Below are positions 17,389 to 25,990 of a DNA stretch of 64,000 nt, in pieces; within the stretch, counting starts at the first letter, position 1, and every line of letters starts with the position of its first letter. The stretch covers positions 62,001-126,000 of IMG/VR virus record IMGVR_UViG_3300026521_000527, one strand, 5' to 3'. Both the position numbers and the translations under genes were made by a program. The notes under the pieces were generated by a model. It saw only the letters and a list, made by a program, of their open reading frames with translations, did no database searches and was not told the origin of the DNA. The stretch is from a virus.

Positions 17389-18576
17389 TTACATTAAATC
17401 AGTCATTGATGAGCAAATTAAATCAATAAGTTCATTGTCATCAGAATCCATTAATAAGGATGCGAGTTCCTCAACAGGTTCTTTTATTGGATGATCTTGA
17501 TTTTTATTAACCATTGTGTTTAAAATATTGTATTCATTAAGAAGAGTAGATACAAATGTTCTTTTATCTTTATTTGCATTGATTAAATCCAAAATAAATT
17601 TTGCATCTTTTTTAGTATTCATATACCTAATTACAAATCCTGTTAAAATTTGCTCTGTTAAATCATCACTAACTTCAAATACTTCACCTTTTTTTATCTT
17701 AGCGCTAAAATTATATTTTTGAAATAGCTTTGAGTGTTTTATAAACTCTCTTGTTGCTTCATCACCCACTCTAGATGCACTTGCAATCCTAGTCATTCTT
17801 AAGAACTCATCTTCATCTCTTGCATTTTCTTCAAGAACTTCCAAGAATGTACTTAACTCAGTCCACGATCTTGGAGATGGCGAAACGGTATCCATCTCAT
17901 TTGCACCTAATAATAAATTCATATTTGAATTATCTTTGGTAAATGATGCTATAAGTGGATGCAAAGTTGCTCCAATTTTATCATACCAATAATCTCTATC
18001 AAATTTAGCTGAATAAATACTCATTCTATCAAGGACTGCTTCATTAAATCCTTCAAAGCCAGCACTTGAACTTATATTCATAGCCGCAACCAAATAAGCC
18101 TTTTCGGGTAATCTAAAATTCTGAAGTGTTTTATTCTGGAAAAATTCAAATAAATACTTTTGAGTATACGGTTCAACTAGATGTAAATCATCTAAAAGAA
18201 TTATCAAACCATCTTTTCCATTTGCAAGAGCATGTTCAGTTTTAAGCATTATAATTCTTACAATATCAGACATTGTCCATTCAGTAACTTTGACTTCATC
18301 TAATTCAATTAATGAAATATCTTTATTGATTTTAATTTTATTAAAATCAGGAAGACCTGAGAACCATTCCATTGGTAGCGCACCAAGTGACATAATTAAA
18401 CAATCTGTATTCATTTCTTCAGCTAGAGCTTTTATTGAAGCACTTTTACCAATTCCTGGATCACCTGCAATTGCTGGTACTAGATTGCTTTTTTTACTAG
18501 CTTGCGCAATAATCTCAAAACGCATAAGCTCCATAACTTCTCTTAAAAAATAATTTTGCCCTTTAAATTGTGCCAT
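17389..18576 (-). CDS. MoxR-type AAA+ ATPase
   Basis: This 395-residue ATPase has Walker A GDPGIGKS at 38-45, Walker B LIILLDDLH near 124-132, and a sensor-1 AAMN near residue 163. The C-terminal lid is helical. It precedes the VWA/metallopeptidase gene by 10 bases, the typical MoxR-VWA gene order. It may remodel or load metal into a partner protein. It starts after an unusual cluster of three hairpins. Confidence 0.9.
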   Translation of the reverse strand: MAQFKGQNYFLREVMELMRFEIIAQASKKSNLVPAIAGDPGIGKSASIKALAEEMNTDCLIMSLGALPMEWFSGLPDFNKIKINKDISLIELDEVKVTEWTMSDIVRIIMLKTEHALANGKDGLIILLDDLHLVEPYTQKYLFEFFQNKTLQNFRLPEKAYLVAAMNISSSAGFEGFNEAVLDRMSIYSAKFDRDYWYDKIGATLHPLIASFTKDNSNMNLLLGANEMDTVSPSPRSWTELSTFLEVLEENARDEDEFLRMTRIASASRVGDEATREFIKHSKLFQKYNFSAKIKKGEVFEVSDDLTEQILTGFVIRYMNTKKDAKFILDLINANKDKRTFVSTLLNEYNILNTMVNKNQDHPIKEPVEELASLLMDSDDNELIDLICSSMTDLM

Positions 18577-18641
18577 TATATATTCCTTTTATTTTTTTGA
18601 TTTTAATTTTATTATAATAAGTTTATGGGTTGTAGTCTTTT

Positions 18642-18727
18642 CAAAGAGTTCGGAAATGATTAAAATCATTTCCCTTTATCTAGTCAATTAAAAATTGACT
18701 AGAGTTATGTTCCAACATAACTCTTTG
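18642..18727 (-). ncRNA. Branched three-hairpin region
   Basis: Read on the minus strand there are three adjacent perfect hairpins: AGAGTTATGTT with its complement (18701-18724), CTAGTCAATT with its complement (18680-18702), and GGAAATGATT with its complement (18652-18673). The outer ends CAAAGAGTT and AACTCTTTG (18719-18727 and 18642-18650) can pair with each other, but one overlaps the arm of the first hairpin, so two folds compete. It sits between the membrane-protein and MoxR genes. It may be a terminator cluster, a leader or a structured RNA. Confidence 0.6.
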
Positions 18728-18729
18728 AA

Positions 18730-18972
18730 TTAATTTTTATGTAGATCTTTTACAAAGACACCTTTATTCGATTTCCACCAGACTATTAGTCCAAAAATCA
18801 TCCCGATTGAAACCGTAATAATTCCAAAATAATCCTCTTGTTTTAATGCCAAAACTAACCACATACAATCAGCTATAAAGTATAAAAAAACTGATTTTAG
18901 TAAATCGCCTTTATTTAAAAAATAAGCACCTAGTATTAAAAATATTCCACCTATAGTAGCTGGCTCAATCAT
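18730..18972 (-). CDS. Small integral membrane protein
   Basis: This 80-residue protein has about three hydrophobic spans (roughly 5-17, 28-43 and 50-66) and a basic tail, so it is predicted to sit in the host inner membrane. The stretch GIITVSIGMIFGLIVWWKS is clearly membrane-spanning. No family is assigned; a holin or a transport-related role would be guesses. It overlaps the preceding gene by 4 bases. Confidence 0.75.
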   Translation of the reverse strand: MIEPATIGGIFLILGAYFLNKGDLLKSVFLYFIADCMWLVLALKQEDYFGIITVSIGMIFGLIVWWKSNKGVFVKDLHKN

Positions 18973-19436
18973 AGTGTTTTTTCCAACTCTAAAGTGTTTA
19001 ATGACCCTATAATGAAATCTAATTTTTCATCAATTGTTTTTTGACGCTGTTCTATTTTATCAATTTTAATATTTATTGATTCGATATCAGTTCTTGTCCT
19101 TGATAGATTGCCCATCTGTTCAGTAGCTATGCCTCGTAGATGTGCAATAGACCTATGCAAACTATCTAATGAATTATCAATTCTGGCTGGATTTAATTCG
19201 GATGTTCGTTGATAATAATCGGCTCTAGCTTGAGCTGATGACATTTCTTCACATAATCCACCCCACATATTCATATACCTTCTTGAATTATATTGATTAT
19301 TTATCATTTCATTGATATTGTCAAGAGTCACACTTGTAGTTTCTTCAGATTGATTATCTTCAGTTACTTGTGTTTCTTCAGATTGATTATAACCCAAATC
19401 ATCAAGTGTTATTGTATTGGCTGATAAACCTCTCAT
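18969..19436 (-). CDS. Unknown coiled-coil protein
   Basis: This 155-residue protein has Thr/Ser/Glu-rich N-terminal repeats (two copies of NQSEET) and a long heptad region in the C-terminal half (about 75-155), so it is probably a coiled-coil oligomer. I place the start at ATG 19434-19436, with AGGAG eight bases upstream. The longer frame to 19487 starts inside a hairpin and lacks a ribosome site. It could be a minor virion or scaffolding protein. Confidence 0.75.
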   Translation of the reverse strand: MRGLSANTITLDDLGYNQSEETQVTEDNQSEETTSVTLDNINEMINNQYNSRRYMNMWGGLCEEMSSAQARADYYQRTSELNPARIDNSLDSLHRSIAHLRGIATEQMGNLSRTRTDIESINIKIDKIEQRQKTIDEKLDFIIGSLNTLELEKTL

Positions 19437-19455
19437 ATTTTCTCCTATAAAAATT

Positions 19456-19467
19456 AAGCACAGAAGG
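19456..19467 (-). promoter_or_regulatory. Conserved motif next to hairpin (copy 2 of 5)
   Basis: The plus strand reads AAGCACAGAAGG, between the branched palindrome and the ribosome site of the coiled-coil gene, only 20 bases from that start. Confidence 0.4.
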
Positions 19468-19470
19468 TGC

Positions 19471-19557
19471 AGGCTATGTTGGTTCAAGATATGTTGGTTT
19501 ATAAACCAACATATCTTCCGAAGGAATAAAATTCCTTGTTATAAACCAACATAGCCT
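19471..19557 (-). terminator. Nested palindrome: outer stem enclosing two hairpins
   Basis: A 14-bp outer stem (AGGCTATGTTGGTT at 19471-19484 against 19544-19557) encloses a perfect 32-base palindrome at 19486-19517 and a 7-bp hairpin at 19521-19537. The inner and outer stems share ATGTTGGTT, so they can also pair with each other and interconvert. It starts immediately after the stop of the 189-residue gene. It may be a terminator or a structured intergenic RNA. Confidence 0.65.
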
Positions 19558-20127
19558 CTAAATTTTATTATTATTTTCTGCTTTAAATTTCGCTTTCTGT
19601 GTTTCATCAGCCAATGTTTTTAATTGACCGGCCAATCCTATCGCATGCCATTTTTCAAGAGCTAAAGTAATTTTAGCATTACCTTTATATGATAAAAATA
19701 TTTTAATTTTATTATTATTACCCATTGCTGCGCCGACGGAAACCTGTTTAGTTTGACCTTGGCCTGCTGCAGTTCCTGCAAATTTTGAACTATCAGTAAA
19801 TACCATAAAATCACATTTTTGATAAACAGCAGCTTGTATTAGTGCCTCACTAAGCGCATATAAATCACGGATACTTATTTTTTGAGTTTCTTTTCTTGAT
19901 TGATCATAAGTCCTTCCAGATGCTTTTGATTGATCAGGAACTCCAGGTACAAACATTAAAAAAGCATTCGCTGTAGGAAATTCTTTTGCTTTATCAATAA
20001 AACCAGTTGCTTCAAATAATTGAGTTGCTGGAAAATTAACTCTACCAACGACTTCAATTGAAGAAGCTTGTGGTGCTTGTGGTGCTTGTGGTGCTTGTGG
20101 TGCTTGTGGTGCTTGTGGTGTATTCAT
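19558..20127 (-). CDS. Unknown protein with N-terminal Pro-Gln-Ala repeat
   Basis: This 189-residue protein begins with a flexible Pro-Gln-Ala repeat (about residues 4-21) encoded by a 9-base tandem repeat. A folded region follows with a Lys/Gln/Gly-rich centre (for example AAGQGQTKQVS) and a strand-rich C-terminus ending in Lys/Asn. A nucleic-acid-binding or virion role is possible, but no motif decides. The start has a clear AGGAG site. Confidence 0.75.
   Translation of the reverse strand: MNTPQAPQAPQAPQAPQAPQASSIEVVGRVNFPATQLFEATGFIDKAKEFPTANAFLMFVPGVPDQSKASGRTYDQSRKETQKISIRDLYALSEALIQAAVYQKCDFMVFTDSSKFAGTAAGQGQTKQVSVGAAMGNNNKIKIFLSYKGNAKITLALEKWHAIGLAGQLKTLADETQKAKFKAENNNKI
20066..20119. 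repeat. 9-base tandem repeat, six units
   Basis: Six perfect GCTTGTGGT units (plus strand) encode the N-terminal Pro-Gln-Ala repeats of the gene at 19558-20127. Confidence 0.95.
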
Positions 20128-20139
20128 ATTAATCTCCTG

Positions 20140-20571
20140 TTAAAATAAATCATCAGCTGACACATCATCATCAACTGATAGTCCAAAATCATCTTGTGAT
20201 TCATCTTCAAACATTTCGCCAAGAACTGAGTGCCCAGTCACTTTACTCATATAAATTCTTGGCTTATCATCCTTAAATTTATCTATATATTTTTCTAAAT
20301 CCTCAAGGAACATTTCTTTTGATTCTTGTATTAATTTATCTCCTTCTATTGTATTTGGGATTGGTAGTGTTACATATTTATAATCTAATTTATCCGCCAT
20401 TTTATTGAGTAGACCAAGACTTGGTCTACTCTTTCGACCAAGCATAAAAAATCTATAACCCGAATAATTAGAAGGTAACCCAATATCTTTTAAGAATTTG
20501 GCACCGACTGGAATCTTTTCGAAAATTTTCTTTAATGAATGAAGAAAATGATCATCTATTATAATACTCAT
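20140..20571 (-). CDS. Unknown 143-residue protein with acidic tail
   Basis: No family is recognised. The N-terminal half is basic and mixed alpha/beta. Residues 115-143 are strongly acidic (EDESQDDFGLSVDDDVSADD) and probably disordered. It lies between the lysin gene and the Pro-Gln-Ala gene, with AAAAGG at the start. A 12-bp hairpin lies inside it. Confidence 0.75.
   Translation of the reverse strand: MSIIIDDHFLHSLKKIFEKIPVGAKFLKDIGLPSNYSGYRFFMLGRKSRPSLGLLNKMADKLDYKYVTLPIPNTIEGDKLIQESKEMFLEDLEKYIDKFKDDKPRIYMSKVTGHSVLGEMFEDESQDDFGLSVDDDVSADDLF
20407..20431. repeat. Intragenic inverted repeat (12-bp arms)
   Basis: GAGTAGACCAAG and CTTGGTCTACTC surround a single A, inside the 143-residue gene. 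Confidence 0.85.
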
Positions 20572-20588
20572 GTTTAACCTTTTAAAAT

Positions 20589-23210
20589 TTATACTTTATT
20601 AAATTCTGGATCTACACCTTTTGCTTGTAGAAATCTATCTAAATCTTTCACATAACTTTTTGCTCCAGTATAAGAATAATAATGCATATTTGCTCGCATG
20701 TTTTTTTCCCGAGATGATGAAACATTACCGTCGTCACTCGATTGTGACGCATGAATTATATCAAGTGCTCCTTTTGCGCCCTGTTGCCAAGCCATATACA
20801 CATTTCTTAAATTCGCAGGTAATCCATGATTATTTAGATATTTAATAATGTACTTTTCGCGTTCAGCGCACATTCTATCCTGATTCTCCGGAGTCCATAT
20901 TTCAGGACTATTTGGATCCAATCCAATTTTTTTAGCGTACTCGTTTGCAGTACCATCTAAAAATTGATACGCTCCTCTAGCACCTGTTGTTGGATTTATC
21001 GCTTCGTATCCTTCAGGAACATTACCCGCAAGTCCAGTTGATTCAACTTTAGCAATTTCCGCACAATAAACTCCAGCTGATATTTTATCTAGAGTTTTTG
21101 ATGAACCATTACCTTCAATTCTAAAAGCTCCAGCAAATTGCTTATCCCAATATGCTACACGATTACCTCCTTTACCAGTAGTGTATCTTTTTTCAATACT
21201 TGCTCCTTTACATGGATTTGATTTGGTACAAGAACTTGCTGGACGATATGGAGTAACTCTAGAACTACTTGCCATAACTTCAGTTTGACTTTTAGCAATC
21301 CCAACATGATGCACTCGATTAATATCAGCAGTTGTAGATAAAAATATAATATCTCCAGCTTGAACTTCATCATAATCTATTGGGGACGCATATCGTCTAC
21401 ACCAATCTGCTTGTGCCTGCGAACCTTTTGGAAAAGCATCTTTTGACATTCTCCCACCATATTTTTTTAAACCAGTTGCTAAACACACAGAGGTCATTAC
21501 AAAACCACTACAATCATACCATCCAGATTCAGCACCACCCCAAAGATATCTAAATCCTTTTTTAATTAAGGCTTCCGCTGTTTTAGCAATATCATTTGAT
21601 GTTCCTTTTATATTCAATTGCCCATTATAAGGAGAACCAGCACCATATATAACACCATTTATAGAAACACTTCCAGTTGATGGATTAATAGTTTCTATTA
21701 TATTATTCTTTAATTTGGATATCTGTTTAGAAATATCTAGAAGTATATTGGTATCTTGAGGTTCAACATTCTCAGTCATTAAGAACTCAATCTTAGCTTT
21801 ACATTTAAATGTTTTTTGATTATCTTCATTATTAGTCTCGCTTTCAAAGAATGAAATAGTTTCGACTACAGTTGGTGTGAAAACCCACTCAATTCTATAA
21901 GCAGGCCCTTTTCTAGCATTTTCAATAACAGTATTATCTTCACTAATAAATTTATCTTTAAAAAGGGCTTTTTTTATATCCAAATGTCCCCAGGCAATAT
22001 TATCCACTTCATAAGTTTCATAATTAGGGTTCATTTCATAATACTTTCTAAAATAACTTAATTGTTTAATTAAATCATTCTCAGATAAAAAAGAATATAT
22101 TCTTTTTACTTTTGGGTTAGGAATTTGCTTAACTTGTAGATGATCCCCACATGAAATATACTTTTCAGTGATTTTATTAATTGATGTTGAATCAATTATG
22201 GTTGGTACATTATCCGATGTCTGGACTAATTGAATTAAAGGATCTTTTGAATTAGATTCAAATTTTAATTTATCAAAATATGGTCTATCCTCTATTTTAC
22301 TGATTTTAAAATATCTAGCTTCGTCCAAATATGTTTGATGTCTAGGTCTAATCAAAGGTGTAAGAAATTTATCTTCTTCCCATGACCGAGGAATATAAAA
22401 ATCAGTTACAATTAGCTCTGTTGAGTTTTTTGAATTTAATGGCAAATCATCTTGAATCCAATTAAAAGGCGTAAGATATGGAGGGTAATTTTTAAAAAAT
22501 TCTTCTAGAATTTTAAAATTATTATCTGATTTAAATACATAACCGCTTGTTGGAATAGAGGTTGATATTGTTTTTAAATCGGTTGAACTATCATTCATGT
22601 AAATAAGATGAGTTGAGTTCGAACTCAACTCATCTGAATTTTCTATATAATCACCATAACCTTCGGTTCCCATTTTAGGAGATACTTTTGAACCATAATT
22701 AGTGTATGTTTCTAAAAATATTTGCTCTATGTGTCCGAGCAAAAATATACGTGGATTTGATTTACCATATTTAAGACTGGTTTGACTAGTAAACCCAAAA
22801 TTATTTTCAAGAAGCATTCTTCCAAGAGTCCAAGATATAAGTCTTAAGTTCACAGAGTATAAATTATTTCCACCAATTCTTTTCGTTTCAATTTTTCCCA
22901 TCTCCTCAATTTTAAAAACATTACTACTTGATGAAAGATTCGTGGTATCTGTATTGTCTTTTTCATGAATATAACCAGATGTTATTGTAATTGATATTGA
23001 ACACCCACCGGATGTAATTATATTTAACTGATCTATAGTTAATAATTTTAATTCTAGATATAGTTCAGTTTTATGAGATTCATAAGACTTTAAAACTCTA
23101 AGTTCATTGATGTTGTAATGAGTTAAATCAAACTCTTTTATTTGGCCATTTTCTTTTGAATCTATAACTTCATGAATCTTAATTTTCAGATCATTAAAAT
23201 AGGCTTGCAT
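20589..23210 (-). CDS. Large virion lysin: NlpC/P60 plus lytic transglycosylase-like domain
   Basis: The N-terminal 500 or so residues of this 873-residue protein are unassigned and probably structural. An NlpC/P60 cysteine peptidase-like domain starts near 550: WYDCSGF at 564-570 gives Cys567, QAGDIIF follows, and VHHVGIA near 633-639 supplies the histidine. A third domain (about 715-870) resembles a lytic transglycosylase or lysozyme, with EIAKVES near 718-724 and GARGAYQF near 743-750. Two peptidoglycan-cutting activities on one long chain suggest a tail-associated protein that opens the cell wall during infection. No signal peptide is visible. Confidence 0.85.
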   Translation of the reverse strand: MQAYFNDLKIKIHEVIDSKENGQIKEFDLTHYNINELRVLKSYESHKTELYLELKLLTIDQLNIITSGGCSISITITSGYIHEKDNTDTTNLSSSSNVFKIEEMGKIETKRIGGNNLYSVNLRLISWTLGRMLLENNFGFTSQTSLKYGKSNPRIFLLGHIEQIFLETYTNYGSKVSPKMGTEGYGDYIENSDELSSNSTHLIYMNDSSTDLKTISTSIPTSGYVFKSDNNFKILEEFFKNYPPYLTPFNWIQDDLPLNSKNSTELIVTDFYIPRSWEEDKFLTPLIRPRHQTYLDEARYFKISKIEDRPYFDKLKFESNSKDPLIQLVQTSDNVPTIIDSTSINKITEKYISCGDHLQVKQIPNPKVKRIYSFLSENDLIKQLSYFRKYYEMNPNYETYEVDNIAWGHLDIKKALFKDKFISEDNTVIENARKGPAYRIEWVFTPTVVETISFFESETNNEDNQKTFKCKAKIEFLMTENVEPQDTNILLDISKQISKLKNNIIETINPSTGSVSINGVIYGAGSPYNGQLNIKGTSNDIAKTAEALIKKGFRYLWGGAESGWYDCSGFVMTSVCLATGLKKYGGRMSKDAFPKGSQAQADWCRRYASPIDYDEVQAGDIIFLSTTADINRVHHVGIAKSQTEVMASSSRVTPYRPASSCTKSNPCKGASIEKRYTTGKGGNRVAYWDKQFAGAFRIEGNGSSKTLDKISAGVYCAEIAKVESTGLAGNVPEGYEAINPTTGARGAYQFLDGTANEYAKKIGLDPNSPEIWTPENQDRMCAEREKYIIKYLNNHGLPANLRNVYMAWQQGAKGALDIIHASQSSDDGNVSSSREKNMRANMHYYSYTGAKSYVKDLDRFLQAKGVDPEFNKV
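22607..22634. repeat. Intragenic 28-base perfect palindrome
   Basis: GATGAGTTGAGTTC is followed directly by its exact complement with no loop, inside the lysin gene. Confidence 0.9.
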
Positions 23211-23222
23211 ATTAATTCACCT

Positions 23223-24053
23223 TTAATCTAATTGTCTATCTATATGAATCCTAGGGCTGTATGTTATACCAAGTGATAGTGCTTTTCTGCTAGTTGCATC
23301 CATTGATTTTTTCCAAACGGTGCTATCTTTATCCAGAGGATCATTTGGTGTAAACGGCATTAAGATTATATTTTTTTTTGGAACATTTAATTCCTCAGTC
23401 AGATATTTTATAAACATCTGAGTAGTATTAAATGAAATTGATTCATCAGTGTAATCATAAATAAATTTATAGAATACATTATATTGACGAAGATATGAGT
23501 TTATATTATTAAAAACATTAAAGTACATAGCATTGACTTCAGCTTGAGTTAGTTGATCCTCATAACAACTGGTTGCGTTTATTTTTGGAGATATTGTTAA
23601 GGTTGGAGTTACTCCTAAATCATGAATAATTTCATTAAATGATTTTATTAAAGCCAAACAATTCTTTTCATCACTTAAAAGGTTTCCATTTGACTCAATT
23701 CCAAGGAATTCAAAATGTTTAAAATTTACCGAGTCTGCAGTTCTAAATATATCTGGAAACCACTCCATAAAATGTAATGGTTCACCACCAGTGATCGTTA
23801 ATCTCTCAGGAGATACTTTTTCAAGTTCTTTTGCCATATCGATCATCAATTTACGGTCATCAAATGCTTTATATTGAGGAGCATCACCCCATGAGAATTT
23901 AGTATCACAGAAAGAACAAGCTGCCGAATAACAACCAGCTAACCTTAAATATAAACTAGGCTCTCCTATTGAATTTCCTTCACCTTCTAATGAAATAAAC
24001 CACTGAGATATTTTTGGAGCAATTACTGACTGGTTAAAATTTAATTCTTTCAT
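23223..24053 (-). CDS. queE: 7-carboxy-7-deazaguanine synthase (QueE)
   Basis: QueE is the radical-SAM enzyme that rearranges 6-carboxy-tetrahydropterin to 7-carboxy-7-deazaguanine. FISLEGEGNSIGEPS near 19-33 and RLAGC just after fit the family, as does TITGGEPLHFMEW near 93-105. The cluster motif reads GCYSAACSFCDT, so the cysteines are spaced Cx4Cx2C rather than the usual Cx3Cx2C. The C-terminal segment with IILMPF is typical of QueE. At 276 residues it is normal to slightly long. It lies between a palindrome and the lysin gene, with a good ribosome site. Confidence 0.92.
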   Translation of the reverse strand: MKELNFNQSVIAPKISQWFISLEGEGNSIGEPSLYLRLAGCYSAACSFCDTKFSWGDAPQYKAFDDRKLMIDMAKELEKVSPERLTITGGEPLHFMEWFPDIFRTADSVNFKHFEFLGIESNGNLLSDEKNCLALIKSFNEIIHDLGVTPTLTISPKINATSCYEDQLTQAEVNAMYFNVFNNINSYLRQYNVFYKFIYDYTDESISFNTTQMFIKYLTEELNVPKKNIILMPFTPNDPLDKDSTVWKKSMDATSRKALSLGITYSPRIHIDRQLD

Positions 24054-24093
24054 ATTTTTCCTTTTATATTATTATTTAATTTATTTAAAAAAT

Positions 24094-24127
24094 GATTAAT
24101 GAGTGAGTCTAGACTCACTCATTAATC
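24094..24127 (-). terminator. 34-base perfect palindrome at the end of the exonuclease gene
   Basis: GATTAATGAGTGAGTCT is followed by its exact complement (17-bp arms) and includes the stop codon of the exonuclease gene. It separates that gene from queE. Confidence 0.7.
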
Positions 24128-25162
24128 CAATAAAGGAAAGAATATTTCCCTATTGAATTTTTTGACACGAGTTATTTTAGACTGTTTTGTATAAATTAAA
24201 TTATTTCTATAACTATACATTCTGCTTCTTCCAGAGACTGCCGCACTCATTGGACTTGTATTATATTTAGTCAACATCCAAACCTGCTCCATAAATTCTA
24301 ATTTTTCATCAATTTTAAATGTCAAAATAGTATCTAGAAGGTTGTATGTTAAAAATCGAACTATGTTGTTTATGTACTCATAATTCATATCCTCCAAATC
24401 CAATTTTGTAATTCCAAGTTCTTGCATTGCTACAGTACCCAATTTATAATTTGGTAATGATGAACCGAGACCGCTTCCACCTTGATCAACTGGTTTATAT
24501 AATTTTAATAGATCAATTAATAGATAATCCGGCCAATCATAATTATTATCTGAGAATTTATGAACCTCATTAAATTCAGAAATAAAACTATAAATGCTAT
24601 CGCCTGCTAATCTATGTCCTCTGTTTACAACATAAGGGTCATCAAAAATACTACTATTAAACCCAATAAGAAAAAGAGGATTATTACTCCGAGTATCTAA
24701 GAAGAACTCTTTTAAGAGTTCTTCTTCACTCTGAAATGTTCTAATTTCTAACTCCATTCCAGGAACTTCATAAACCGGATTTTCTTTAATTAATTCATTA
24801 TATAATTCTTGAACCCCAGTTTTTAATACACTTGCTTCTGTTATATTTGAATTATATGGTGTACAATAAATAATAGCTTTATTTAATAAGTTATTATACA
24901 CTGCAATTGAATTAACAGGATAGTCAACTCTTACCGCATCAGGAAATACCTCAGGATCATAATGAACCTCAATATCATAATATGACTTATTAAGTGTTTT
25001 TTTGACTGGATCGCTCTCCTTAAACTTAGTCATGAAATCTTGAAATTCACTCTCATCTGGGCTCAATTCTAGATTATAAAACTGGTGAAATTTTAATTCA
25101 CCAGTTTTAAGTGACTGCATCATCTTATAAAGATCGCCAGAATTTAATTTATATTTATCCAT
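24122..25162 (-). CDS. Family B DNA polymerase, 3'-5' exonuclease piece
   Basis: This 346-residue protein carries the proofreading exonuclease domain of a family B polymerase as a separate chain. Exo I is YYDIEV at 61-66 (Asp63, Glu65), Exo II is FNSSIFDD at 168-175 (Asn169, Asp174), and Exo III is YNLLD at 273-277. The chain ends before the palm, which is encoded at 5101-6396. The motif C and thumb piece is at 27074-28054, about 2 kb upstream in the same gene cluster. A free-standing exonuclease is possible, but the complementary polymerase pieces make a split enzyme more likely. Confidence 0.88.
   Translation of the reverse strand: MDKYKLNSGDLYKMMQSLKTGELKFHQFYNLELSPDESEFQDFMTKFKESDPVKKTLNKSYYDIEVHYDPEVFPDAVRVDYPVNSIAVYNNLLNKAIIYCTPYNSNITEASVLKTGVQELYNELIKENPVYEVPGMELEIRTFQSEEELLKEFFLDTRSNNPLFLIGFNSSIFDDPYVVNRGHRLAGDSIYSFISEFNEVHKFSDNNYDWPDYLLIDLLKLYKPVDQGGSGLGSSLPNYKLGTVAMQELGITKLDLEDMNYEYINNIVRFLTYNLLDTILTFKIDEKLEFMEQVWMLTKYNTSPMSAAVSGRSRMYSYRNNLIYTKQSKITRVKKFNREIFFPLLD
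24699..24726. repeat. Intragenic inverted repeat (13-bp arms)
   Basis: AAGAAGAACTCTT and AAGAGTTCTTCTT are separated by TT, inside the exonuclease gene. Confidence 0.85.
25078..25108. repeat. Intragenic inverted repeat (12-bp arms)
   Basis: AAAACTGGTGAA and TTCACCAGTTTT are separated by seven bases, near the start of the exonuclease gene. Confidence 0.75.
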
Positions 25163-25176
25163 TTATATAAACTCTT

Positions 25177-25986
25177 CTAGAATAATTTATTTTTTAATTG
25201 AGTTATTTTTGACTCAATTGAAGTTATTAAATCATTAATCTCGTCATCTTTCGTATTTTTAAATTCGTCCAGAATATTTGGATGAACTTTAAGTATATTT
25301 TTTAAGGTTTTGGTGTAGCTGTATGATTTGGGACTCTTTTGAGTGCTTTGTAACTCATCATAAGAATATTTATCAACCAACTCAATATATAAGTCTGATG
25401 GTATTTCAATATCCCCGACAATAATATGAGTAGCCAGTCCTCGTTGACACATTTCATAAGCACCGAAATATAAATCATTACCCGATAATATATTATTGAT
25501 CTCATCGGAAGTTAATTGTGGAACCAACTCGTCTATTATATCAAAAGTTAATTTATTATAATATTCAGTATATGAAGTAATCACTTGTCCTCTTCCAGAT
25601 ACAGTTGATTTATAATTATGAAACATTAATGTACTTGATTCATATATTACTCTTTTTTCTCCAATCATGAAGATATATGCTGCCGCGCTCATCGCCTCCG
25701 GATTAATTTTAGTAATTATTCTTGCACCAGTGTTTTGGAACTCATTTATCAATCTATATGCTTCATCCATATAACCCCCAGGCGAAGCAAGATTTAACTC
25801 AATTATATCTTTAGATTGTATTTCTTTAATATTTTTAATTATATTAAATAAACTAACTCTTGACCCCTCAAGCTCATGAATATAAAAGGAGTGAATTTTT
25901 ACATCATGATTTTGAATTAAGCCAATGTTATTTTGATTATAGCTATGAAAACACTCTTTATCAGAATATGTATCTTTTCTCGCCAT
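25177..25986 (-). CDS. ClpP-like serine protease (S14 family)
   Basis: This 269-residue protein has the ClpP fold signatures: LASPGGYMDEA near 66-76, the nucleophile segment AMSAAAYIFM with Ser100, and LMFHNYKS with His123. No transit or signal peptide is seen. The C-terminal 80 residues beyond the core are helical and basic. Phage ClpP-like enzymes can be head-maturation proteases or intracellular proteases, and no capsid gene is in view to decide. It lies between thyX and the polymerase exonuclease gene, with AAAGGA at the start. Confidence 0.88.
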   Translation of the reverse strand: MARKDTYSDKECFHSYNQNNIGLIQNHDVKIHSFYIHELEGSRVSLFNIIKNIKEIQSKDIIELNLASPGGYMDEAYRLINEFQNTGARIITKINPEAMSAAAYIFMIGEKRVIYESSTLMFHNYKSTVSGRGQVITSYTEYYNKLTFDIIDELVPQLTSDEINNILSGNDLYFGAYEMCQRGLATHIIVGDIEIPSDLYIELVDKYSYDELQSTQKSPKSYSYTKTLKNILKVHPNILDEFKNTKDDEINDLITSIESKITQLKNKLF

Positions 25987-25990
25987 ATTT

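Noticed and set aside
18577-18729. A 12-codon ATG frame within the three-hairpin region
   Set aside because: It has no ribosome site and lies fully within paired sequence.
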